A stretch of 64,000 nucleotides of DNA from positions 230,743-294,742 of the forward strand of contig VUYV01000180.1 in the NCBI GenBank assembly GCA_008711295.1, in the 5' to 3' direction. How positions within the stretch are numbered: position 1 is the first letter of the stretch; every line of letters starts with the position of its first letter. Below are positions 50,571-60,310 of the stretch, in pieces. This stretch comes from Anarhynchus alexandrinus (Eukaryota; Chordata; Aves; Charadriiformes; Charadriidae). The notes beneath the pieces were generated by a model. The model saw only the letters and a program-made list of their open reading frames with translations, made no database searches and had not been told where the DNA came from. The position numbers were made by a program, and so were the translations under genes.

Positions 50571-53500
50571 AACTGCTCTCCCTTTAGTTCCTTTCCCATG
50601 TTCGGGATAAGGTTATTGAGCAGTACCATCACACTCCCTAACCCAACTATTTTGTTGTACCCTGTCACGTTCTCTCTCAAAGAGCAAAGGAATCACAACG
50701 ACATCAAGCCCAAAAATGAGAGAAACAGTCTGGAATAACATTACTTTCCAAAGTATTTTCATACAGAGTTCTTGGAATCAGGTGAATTTAATATCTGTCC
50801 TTTGCTGTTGTTCAAGACAGAAGATGACTGTAATGTAAACAAATTCAGCCAAAACTTCCTGACAAGGAGCTCTGTATGTTATTCTGCACAAGGATGGTAT
50901 ACAAATACACAGCGAAGAACATACTAAACAGCCTTGAAACCCACTAATTTGTTTTATCGACTGAAGAAAAATCTGTTATTTGACCTTCAAGTGCTGGATT
51001 CCTTTTATGGTCACACAACCTTTATTTATTAAAAAATCTTCTTCTAATTATTCTCAGGGTACCCAGAGGCTTTAAAAAGCACAATATGCCAAAAAATGTA
51101 TAATTACATTCCTGCACATATTGAATCCTCTTTCTAAACAGTTTTTGAAATAAAGAAATGCATTTATAGCCTTTTCTAGAAAACATCTTTAAAAAAAACC
51201 CTGATAAACATTCCTTCTTATTTATAATTTGTATTTTTTTAATGTTCTCTTTGGTTTTAGTTACTACTTTGTATTTACAGAAAAATGAGCTCTGTGAGTC
51301 TTCAAAGTGTCTGCTGATGTCAGATATTTATAGAAAGTTATGATCCCAAATGATTTTAAGAACTGAAACAGTCTACATCTGTGGGACAAGCCTCGCATCT
51401 TTTAGACATCAAAATTGTGCAGTTTGAACTGGAAACTTTCAGGACAAATAAGGAATAAAAGAGCTTATATTTAAAATCCACTCAGTATAAAAATATACGA
51501 CGTAGATGAGCAGTAGTAGCAGAAAAGACTTTGAAAAAGTAACAGAATACAGGGAAGGATGTAAATTTTGCATGTTTTTATTAGCAAAACCAAAAAAAAA
51601 AACCAGAAAAACAATGTGTTATGGGAATAGCTCCGACTAATAATGGTAGCTGAGAGCATGAAAGAAGTATGTGGTACATACTCTGAGTCTATAGAAAAAG
51701 AATATTCACAACGTTGGATGGGAAGATGAGTTCATGAGTCTCTCAGACACATCTACGAATTAGAAAGCGCAATGTGAAAGACCCACAAAAATAAGCACAG
51801 TTACCCCCACAAAAGCAAAGAGCCCCTAAAAAAAAAAAAAATAAAAATTTTAAAAAGGGTTATTTCTCCCCAGACTGTAACTAAGCCAAAGCCGGAGGAG
51901 ACATACCGGGTTGGCAGAGACCTCTGGCAGCCGCCTGTCCTAGCGCCCAGCTCAACGTGGGGTGAGCCCGGGGAGGTGGCCAGTTGGGACGTGCCAGCTC
52001 TCCTGCCGCCCTGGCTGCCACCCCAGCCTGCACACCATCCCCTGCAAACCCCGCGCCCCCTCACCACCACAGCCGTGGCAATGTCCCCCCCTGGCAGCTC
52101 CTTGCAGGCCAGGCTGGCGGTGGGGTAGGCTGCAGGGAGATGTGCCCCACTGCAAACCCTCCCCTGGGTGCGGGTGCCGTGAAGGGAACCCCTGCCCCAA
52201 AATCAGAGGTGTTCACTCCTCTGACACAGAAAAGAAGAGAGAGGGTCTCATTCACGCTAACCGAGCCGCTCCTAGTTATACCATACACAGAAAAGCACGT
52301 TGTGAGTTGGGAAACGCTGCTCTAACACTTACTTCTGTCATGCTTTTTCATTTATTTCACTGTTCAGTAGAGCCCGTTTCCCAAATTGAGTTCAGGACCC
52401 CGTTTTACTAGGCTCAAGACGAAAGACCTTTTCCACCCCGAAGCTCAGGACCCAAAGCCCAAGATTTTGGAGAGGTGCCCAGAGAGGGTGCCCGGAGCGG
52501 CACAGTGGGAGAGGCTGCCAAAGACCCTCCTCGGGCTTAATGCCACCAGGCAAGAGAGCCTGGGGGCAAGGAGGGACGGGCAGAGCCTGCCCGAGGCAGT
52601 GGGCATCCAGGCAGGGGGGTCCCTGCCCTCAGCCCCACGTCACACGCGTCACCCCAGACGGCGGAGCAAGGACATTTACCTGCTCCGGAGCCGCAATTTA
52701 CAGCCCAGCATACTGCACCTCAGTTTGCACTTCATGTACCACAGCCATGAAGCTGCAGCACCTCAGGAGTTGACACACGTCCTCTTCAGCTCTATTGCCC
52801 AAACAGCCACTTCTGGGAAAGCTGGCAGCAGTGCCTTCAGCTGTCCCAGCTAGCTCCACCAGTCACTGTGGTGGACCCCAAGTTACCCACGCTCACACCA
52901 CCACCACCATGCTGTCCCTACTCTCATCACTTTGATCGCCCATCAGTAGCACCACGGGATTTTGTGGGGTTTCCAAAACCACATGCTCCCAACTTGCTTG
53001 TGAATTTAGGGGGGCAGGAATGACCTACCACAGCCAGGAGAGTGGGACTCCAGGCCAGGGGCAGGACCTCTGCACTACGGTACAACACAAAACAGTAACA
53101 ACCCCAGTTGGTGGCCAACTGAAGAACTAAAGGGAGATAGCTCAGTCCAGTGCCCCACCAAGCTCAAAGCACTGGTTTTCAACTCTGTGGGTCAGCAGAC
53201 TACTTGAAGAAGAGCCACAAAAGGTAACAAAAGGCCACTGTCAGCAGACTCCAATGCGCGGAGCGGTCTGCCAACTGCAAAAAGGTGAAAAACACGGTGT
53301 TGCGTTCACGCAAGGAGTTTCCCCATCAGCATAGCAAATGACCTTCATCGATCTTCTCTTCACCACCTCGCACTGGCTCATAAGGAAAGTTTTGCCAACA
53401 CACGGGTCGTTACCTGCGCTGCACCGTTGGGCGCCAGGTGAGACGACGGCACCGTCCCGAGTCTCGGGGCACGGTATCAAAAACCAAAGCCCTCCCCTCC

Positions 53501-53640
53501 AGCTGAGCCACGACGGGAATTGCATATGCACACACATAACACACAAAAGTTACCCGACAGAGTACGTTTTCTTCAAACACAACACAGAACAGAGCTGTAA
53601 TGCGTTTTTTCAACCCAAAAAGGATGAGATTTATCCCCCC

Positions 53641-53652
53641 CACACACACACA
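53641..53652. repeat. Short (CA)n microsatellite
   Basis: ACACACACACAC directly after a C run. A second low-complexity cluster, CCACC-type and C/A runs, follows at 53858-53930, and a TATATGTGTGTGTATATA stretch lies near 53980-53998. Confidence 0.85.
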
Positions 53653-54029
53653 CGGAGCCTACTAAGCAGTAAAAGACCCAAATAACGCTAAAAAACAGCC
53701 TTCAAGAAAACTAAGCGCCAAACGCTAAGGTGTCCTTCAGAGGCTGGAAGGGATGAGCTGAATCACCTCCCGAGCGAGCGAGGTGAGGCACCGGCTGCTC
53801 CAGCAGTTGCGTAGACAAGTTTGCAGCCGGCTCGTGCCATGCCAGAAAACATCCATAAACCACCATCCACCCCACCCCACTACCACCACCACTACCACCC
53901 CCCCCCAAAAAAAATAATATTAATAAATAAAAGCTTCTCCCATGCACATCCAGCACTTCGATCTGGAAAGTGGAATGTTATATATGTGTGTGTATATACA
54001 TTTATTTTTTTTTTAATATAAAACACTTG

Positions 54030-55190
54030 CAAAATCCCGGCCCTGAAGGGGACGAGCCCCCTTCACCCAGGCTGCCCCCCTTCCCGGGGGGGGTTCACGC
54101 GCGAACGGGGCTGCCCCCCCCAGCCCTTCACCCCCACACACCCCCCCCTCCGGGCCCGGNNNNNNNNNNNNNNNNNNNNNNNNNNNNNNNNNNNNNNNNN
54201 NNNNNNNNNNNNNNNNNNNNNNNNNNNNNNNNNNNNNNNNNNNNNNNNNNNNNNNNNNNNNNNNNNNNNNNNNNNNNNNNNNNNNNNNNNNNNNNNNNNN
54301 NNNNNNNNNNNNNNNNNNNNNNNNNNNNNNNNNNNNNNNNNNNNNNNNNNNNNNNNNNNNNNNNNNNNNNNNNNNNNNNNNNNNNNNNNNNNNNNNNNNN
54401 NNNNNNNNNNNNNNNNNNNNNNNNNNNNNNNNNNNNNNNNNNNNNNNNNNNNNNNNNNNNNNNNNNNNNNNNNNNNNNNNNNNNNNNNNNNNNNNNNNNN
54501 NNNNNNNNNNNNNNNNNNNNNNNNNNNNNNNNNNNNNNNNNNNNNNNNNNNNNNNNNNNNNNNNNNNNNNNNNNNNNNNNNNNNNNNNNNNNNNNNNNNN
54601 NNNNNNNNNNNNNNNNNNNNNNNNNNNNNNNNNNNNNNNNNNNNNNNNNNNNNNNNNNNNNNNNNNNNNNNNNNNNNNNNNNNNNNNNNNNNNNNNNNNN
54701 NNNNNNNNNNNNNNNNNNNNNNNNNNNNNNNNCCGCCCCTCCGCCCCCAAAACTCCCGCCGGCACCGACCCGCAGCCGGCGGGGCGGGCGGAGGCTGCCC
54801 CCTAGCGGGCGGACGGCGCCTCCGCGGGCGCGCAGCGGGGCGCGGGGCGGCGGCGGGAGGTGAAGGAGCCGCCGGGGGGGGGGTCACCTCACCTCACCTT
54901 GTGAGGGAAATGAGGCCACCTTCATTGCCACCGGCGCCTCCGCGGGCGCCAGGAAGGCCGCCGGGGAGCCTCGGGCGGGTGGGCGCCGGGCCGGCTCCGT
55001 CCCGCTGCGCTCCGTCCCCGCCACCACGCCCGCAGCTCGCCATGTGGCTCCCGGACCGCCTCCCGCCGCCTCCCGCCCGGCGCTGGCTGGGGGGGGCCGG
55101 TGTCGGTTCTCCGAAGGACCGGGAAGGCAAACCCGGAACGGAGCGGTGACAGCATTCCCGTGCTGTTTTTTTTTTGTTCCGGCAAAACCC
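54030..55190. promoter_or_regulatory. ARHGEF7: CpG island B, likely main ARHGEF7 promoter region
   Basis: A second, very GC-rich island, interrupted by the N gap. Tandem GC boxes sit at the right gap edge (54733-54748, read GGGGGCGGAGGGGCGG on the minus strand), and CpG density stays high to about 55140. On the minus strand a donor AAG|GTGAGG occurs after 54898. Position upstream of the VYPEP exon on the minus strand and CpG content suggest the 5' end of ARHGEF7. A divergent transcript to the right is equally possible. The long ORFs through the gap are artefacts of N translation. Confidence 0.6.
54160..54732. other. Assembly gap (573 N) in CpG island B
   Basis: 573 consecutive N. The flanks are extremely GC-rich and carry C/G homopolymers, the usual cause of such gaps in bird genomes. 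The true length need not equal 573. The first CH-domain exon of ARHGEF7 (about 165 coding nt expected from the known protein) is absent from all visible sequence and would fit here. Confidence 0.97.
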
Positions 55191-55220
55191 GTTCCTCAAA
55201 GCACAGCACCCTACGTGCAA
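54898..55220 (-). other. Candidate minus-strand first exon with strong donor
   Basis: On the minus strand an open, GC-rich stretch ends at 54898 with AAG|GTGAGGTGAGGTGACC. An ATG at 55043 opens a frame (MASCGRGGGDGAQRDGAGPA ... GGLISLT) that reaches the donor in phase 2. Joining it to the ARHGEF7 VYPEP exon (phase 0) would shift frame and hit a stop, and the residues do not match the ARHGEF7 N-terminus. It is therefore either a 5' leader exon with translation starting later, or the start of another transcript. The 5' end is unknown. Confidence 0.35.
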
Positions 55221-57760
55221 TCATCATTTGTTTTTCTGTGGGGACATGGCACAGGCTCCCCAGGACCCCCCTGTTGCCATCAGCCTCCCTGGTGCACCCA
55301 CCCGTGCTGGGGAGGTGATGGACCACGGCCCTTCCCCGCGCACCCCACCCGACCCCCTCGAGGGGCAAAGCCGCCTTCAAGGCCAGTGTTAAGAGGGGTC
55401 ATTGCCAAATCTGAACTCGTCTTCTCTGGTTGTCCTTCCATCCTGGCTCGCCGTGGCCACCGCCACCGCAGCCCCAGAGCAGCGTCTCTGGTGGGTTCTT
55501 CTCCTGGTCCCGAGTCCCCTCTCGAACCATGGGCCAGAAAGACAGAGGTGCCTCTGGATGTGAGATGAGATAATCTAACTCCAATGTACAATCTCCTCCT
55601 AATCCATAATAGAAGCAGATTTTCTTAAACTGTGACACCTGAGGTGTGATACCTCTTCCCAAATTTGTTAGCATTAATCATTCAAAACTTTGTCTTTCCT
55701 TTTGCCCTTTCCATATGTATTTTGAGCAAGAGTTTCCTCATCAATAGCTGTGAAGAACAGCTAGGTTAGCTATGAAGAACACAAACATGGCTATTGTTTG
55801 CCATTGGAAAGCCATGTAGATGGCCTGCCTGGAGACCTTTGAAAGAACCTTGCCACAGGTGGGGGAACAATTTCCAAATATGTAGAGGGGAAAAAAAAAA
55901 AAAGTGGAAGTGCCCGAAAGATTTAGGAGCATCCCAGTCTCTTCCTGGCTCCCTTCCTTGTCAGACTTTCCCCTACGAGGTATTTACTGCAGACTACCCA
56001 AACTCTCTGCGCTGCTCCCTTGTTTTATCCTTTCCGCTTGCGTGCCCCAGTCCTGAGCGTTTATACCGCAAGCTCATAGGGACAGATGGATATTTTGCAT
56101 CTGCACCATCCAGCAAGTGGAACCCGTGCCATAGTGGGAGTTGTGAAGTAACACAAACAATGGAACATATAATTATTGCCAATCTGCGCTCCTTCTTCTT
56201 TTTCTTTATTTCACAATTAAAGTTGTTCTGATTCTCTTCTGTCCCGACTTTGGTCCTGCTTTTGCTTCTAAATCATAAACTGATGATATCTTTATTTAAG
56301 CACTCATTATGATAACGTTTAAGCAATCTAAACTCTTTCTGAAGGCATCAAGAGGCATGATTTTAACCACCTTTTTCTGCAAAACATTTTAAATATATGC
56401 AAAACTGAAGTCATTTTGGTACTGACTCTCATAAATAAAGGATAGATACGGAGCACATATGTCATTTCAGGTAACTTCCAGGTCTTAAATCTCTTTACAC
56501 AAGCAAAGAGATTTTTAGATTTTGATATTTTTTTCAGTTTAATAACATCTGGACCCTTTTTTTTGAACAAGAGAGAAAGAAATATCCTATGAAATACGTC
56601 AGCCAGCTTTGGCAGATATCTAGTAGATTCAGCGGCGCATCATTTTCTGTAAATAAAGAGTAAGCAGTTGACAATTTATTTGGCTTTTCCCAAGCTTTTG
56701 TCATGTTCTTACAAGAAGTTACTAAGGAAACCGGGTAGGCACGAGGTAGAAGGTAAATTTCTGCCACGGATTAGCAAGTGGTTGAAAGACAAAGCAGCAG
56801 GAATAAATTGCCAGTTTTCAATTTGACCAAAAAGTTACCGGTAGAGATATCTCCTCTATCCCGCGCTATAAATTAACTGAGAGTCACCAAAAGGCGTTTG
56901 TACTTCTGCGGGTTTTATTTAGTCTTTCAGCCTGAGCAACAGGTTTTGGAGGAGGGGGAGCCAGAGAGAGAGGAAATAGCAGGTAGAGAAAGCTGCTGCT
57001 CCATTTCGGACTCTCATTTGCCATTTTTCATTTTCAGCTGTTCGTACCTCGTCCGCCTGCCCCCGGAGCAGCGATGAGATGCTTTGGCCGGATACGCGAC
57101 TCTCTGCTTTCCCTCTGCCAAACCAAGGTCAGGATTTCAATGGGGAGGAGGCTAATTAACTATCGGTCCGACTTGAACAGAAATTGCCTTGACAGTCTGT
57201 AATTAGCGATATAGGGGTCATACTGGATCAATGCCGCGCTGGGATTCCCATGCTGTACGTAATTATGTCTGCAGTTTTAGCCTAGGGACGTTCACATCCC
57301 TCCGAGTCAAAACCTCACCCCAACAAAGCGACGCGTCTGTATTAAACTCAGAGATACATTCCCACCTCTGGTTAAACCTACCTTTCAAAAATATCTCGAG
57401 GCTTGCAGGGGAGCTAGTCTTCTGCAGTGGCTGAAACCAGCGGTCACAAGTTCAGTGTCACCAGCTCTCTGTGCTGTTGGTTTGCTGACTACCTGTCAGC
57501 TGAAGGCGTTGGTTAAAATCTATATGCCGAAGATGGTGGCGGTAAACTCAGGAAGGCAGAGCCATGAGCTGCGTGTTACTGGCACAGGTTGACAATGGAG
57601 AGAAAAACCACAACAGAGAACCAGTTATTTCATTATCTTCCAAGCGGCAAAGTATTTTAATGGGCAGATGCAAAATTTCTGGTCCTGAGAAACCTGTCAA
57701 TGGAGCATAAATAAATGAGTACCATACAGGGTGCAGCTGAAGCGCTGATGCAGAAGCACA
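55221..57760. other. Upstream flank without recognised genes
   Basis: GC content drops from the island into AT-rich sequence. A poly-A run lies at about 55889-55901. A TATAAA at 56867-56872 and a splice-acceptor-like CATTTTTCATTTTCAG ending near 57038 (+), followed by a 42-codon ORF from ATG 57074, are noted as weak signals only. No repeat family or conserved protein is recognised. Confidence 0.6.
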
Positions 57761-57779
57761 AATATGGGACGCTCAGAGC

Positions 57780-58302
57780 AGGTGTTTGACAAACACTGTG
57801 TCCAGTTCTGGGCTCCCCAGTTCAAAAAGGACAGGGAACTGCTGGAGAGGGTCAAGCAAAGGGCTACAAAGATGATTAGGGGACTGGAGCATCTTTCTTA
57901 TGAGGAAAGGCTGAGGCACTTGGGTCTTTTTAGTCTGGAGAAGAGAAGACTGAGGGGGATCTTATCAATACTTATAAATACTTAAAGGGAGGGTGCCAGG
58001 TAGATGAGAACAGTCATTTTTCAGTGGTGTCCAGTGATAGGACAAGAGGTAACGGGCACAAACTTGAACATAGGAAGTTCCATCTTAACATGAGGAGGAA
58101 TTTCTTTCCTTTGAGGGTGGCAGAGCACTGGAACAGGCTGCCCAGACAGGTTGTGGAGTTTCCGACTCTGGAGGCATTCAAAACCCACCTGGACACCGTC
58201 CTGTGCAACCTGCTGTAGGTGACCCTGCTCTGGCAGGGGGTTTGGACTAGATGATCTCCAGAGGTCCTTTCCAACCCTGACCATTCTGGGATTCTGTGAC
58301 AA
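57780..58302 (+). mobile_element. CR1 LINE, 5'-truncated
   Basis: Sense CR1 3' part. The first frame reads [40 protein letters not shown] and [13 protein letters not shown], then shifts. The second frame (58024-58218) reads [20 protein letters not shown] and [20 protein letters not shown] to a stop. The 3' UTR (GGTTTGGACTAGATGATCTC at 58239-58258) and an ATTCTGGGATTCTGTGAC tail (58285-58302) close it. It is a dead copy, truncated at about 57780. Confidence 0.95.
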
Positions 58303-59745
58303 AGGGCGACAGCAGTGTGATGCTCGGGGCTGCTGCGCTCCACTCTGGGGCAGTGCAATGGGTGGCCAGGCAGACTTGGGCCTCTCAAACAGGGTTCACA
58401 GTATGCAGTGTGCTGTATGCAGAAATGCCCAAGCCAGTCCCCAAAAGAAAAAACTAAAGGAAAAGGTGCTTCTAAACCTCTTTCTTTCACAGGGGCTGCA
58501 GGCACCTGTCGCAGGACCTGAGAGAAAACCAGGATGCCTGAGGATGGTTAGGGCTTTTACCTGGGAGAGAGATGCCCCAGAGCTCAGCGCCCTGATTTAT
58601 TCCCCCTGGACGTGGATTTTGGATCTCTCATGCCTCTAGCCTACCTGCTGTCCTGGGCAAGTGCCTTTAGGATCTACTCAAAAGCAGAAACACTGTCACC
58701 ACATCTTTCTTTTAAATCAGTGCAGCCTGTTGACACCATGCTTTAACTGAGCTCGGAGTCCAGGCTGCTGCCAGGTCCTTAGCGATCTTAGTCTGAGCAG
58801 TCGAAATTTTTGTTAACCTCCGCTTCATCTGACAGGGCAACTAAGACAGGTCTCTGTGTTATACGTTTCATCACAGTCATCGGTGCTTTTGTAGCTTCTA
58901 CCCTGGCTATGAACTTTAGAAACATCCGCAGCGTCCTCTGGCAAGTCTGTGATAGCCCAAAATGTAGCGCTGCTTCCGTGCTCCCGAGAGCATCAATTCA
59001 ACAGCTACGCTGCTTTTGTCTTCTAAGTGCAGTGCAGGGTAATGGCATTGATCCGCTACATTCTTTATACTTTCAAAAACCAATAATAAGTGTCTCTGCT
59101 TTAGGCAGAAACGAATATAAAATGCAGGTCCTTGCCACGAAGGGCTTAGTCTAAATCACAGATGATAGAAGATGAAGGATAGACCTGAGAAAGGAAGAAA
59201 GGAAGAAGGACAATGGGCAGCAGTGCAGTCACATGTAGGCTCTCTCCATGGAAAGAAATCGACTTTAATTGTCATTTCAAAAGTTTTTTTCACCTTTAAT
59301 GAGGGCTGAGAAAGAATAAAGGACAAGAATTGAACTGCCAGAAATCAAAATAGCGAAAATGACTGAAAATGTTTTGAATTTAAACAAAAAAAAAAGGGAG
59401 CTGAGATTTTCAGATTTTTTTTTAACACATGCACACTGAATGACTAGTGTTTGCCAAATTTTGCTCTGTATTTTGTTAGCATGAGATGGAATAAATGCTT
59501 TTCTAACATTGCAGGCTGGGCGGAAGCAAATCAGTGGTTCCCCTGGGGAAGGTCTTGGGGGAGGGGAGTTGGCAGTGAGCTCCACCGTTTCGGGCCAGCT
59601 GCAGAGAAAGCTGTGTCCTGCAAGCTGAAATATCAGATGCAGATCCCCAGCTGGTGGAAGTTGTCACAGCTCCCTTGAAGTTGATGAATCTGTGCCATTT
59701 TTTAAACAGCGAGCTCTAAAACTTTTGCAACGGGCTCTGATTACA
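58303..59745. other. Unique flank between two CR1 copies
   Basis: No gene recognised. Short ORFs (for example 58810-59154) lack domain features. There are A or T runs near 59385 and 59418. Confidence 0.6.
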
Positions 59746-59749
59746 GAGG

Positions 59750-60310
59750 ACTGACATGACTATCCATAAAAAGGGCAAATTGGATTCTAGGATGTATCTG
59801 ACGAAGAATTTGGGGCAGAGCAAAGGTAAGAAAGAGTGTTACAGAGTCATTAGTAAAACCTCATTTGGAGTGTAGCACAGAGACTTGGACACTCGTGTTC
59901 CAGAAAAAATTAAATCACACTGAAACAGAGGCATTAGAAGACTGACAGTGATCTTATGGGAGCTTGGCTTGTTTGCCCTGGCAAAACAAAGCCTGAGAAA
60001 GGGGACAGAAGGGCTGTCTATAAATACATCAGTGGGTAAATATCACAGATAGACAGGCAAGAAGCTGTTTAAGCTTAAGGACAATGCTAGCACAAGAACA
60101 ATTGGATATAAACAGGTCTTGAATAAATTTATGCTGGAAATCAGAAAAAGATATTTGATTCTTCTAGCCATAAAAATCTTCAGTGCTGATAAGAAATAGC
60201 GGGGCAAACAGCCCAACCATTTTTAGAGGGGAGTATAACGAATGGGTTAAAGTGATTATATGACTTGACTGCAGTAGCAGGGACTGGACTTCGCCCAGGC
60301 TCCGTTCCTC
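59750..60310 (+). mobile_element. Ancient, degenerate CR1-like LINE fragment
   Basis: A decayed sense copy of the C-terminal CR1 ORF2. 'ttgtttgccctggcaaaac' with 'aaagcctgagaaaggggac' (about 59966-60006) corresponds to the LGLFsLaKqslR-kGD block. 'TCTATAAATACATCAGTGGG' (60018-60037) is the vYkYIsG block. 'CAAGAACAATTGGATATAAA' (60093-60112) is the tRTiGYK block. 'GCAGTAGCAGGGACTGGACT' (60272-60291) is the 3'-UTR ending. It is much older than the neighbouring CR1 at 57.8 kb. Confidence 0.6.

Larger units (their letters stand above)
37728..54159 (-). other. ARHGEF7: ARHGEF7 presumed first intron and its repeats
   Basis: If the first CH exon lies in the gap at 54160-54732, this whole stretch is intron 1. 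It holds a CR1 (39008-39640), a coding-like ORF of unknown origin (39970-40323), an ancient LINE-like relic near 41.7-42.1 kb, a SINE-like fragment near 43.2 kb, an ERVL-type LTR (44910-46035), and moderately CpG-rich unique sequence from about 46.7 to 53.5 kb. Stretches at 40.4-41.7, 42.2-43.2, 43.4-44.9, 47.7-49.2 and 50.5-51.9 kb show nothing I can name beyond homopolymer runs. Confidence 0.55.

Noticed and set aside
53970..54887. ORFs of 250-297 codons around 54 kb
   Set aside because: Most of each is undetermined N; the visible ends are low-complexity GC-rich sequence.
54898..55043. Joining the MASCGRGGG... frame to the ARHGEF7 VYPEP exon
   Set aside because: The donor phase (2) does not fit the acceptor phase (0). 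The join would shift frame and end in a stop, and the residues do not match the known N-terminus.
58014..58505. 163-codon minus-strand ORF
   Set aside because: It is the antisense shadow of the CR1 copy on the plus strand.
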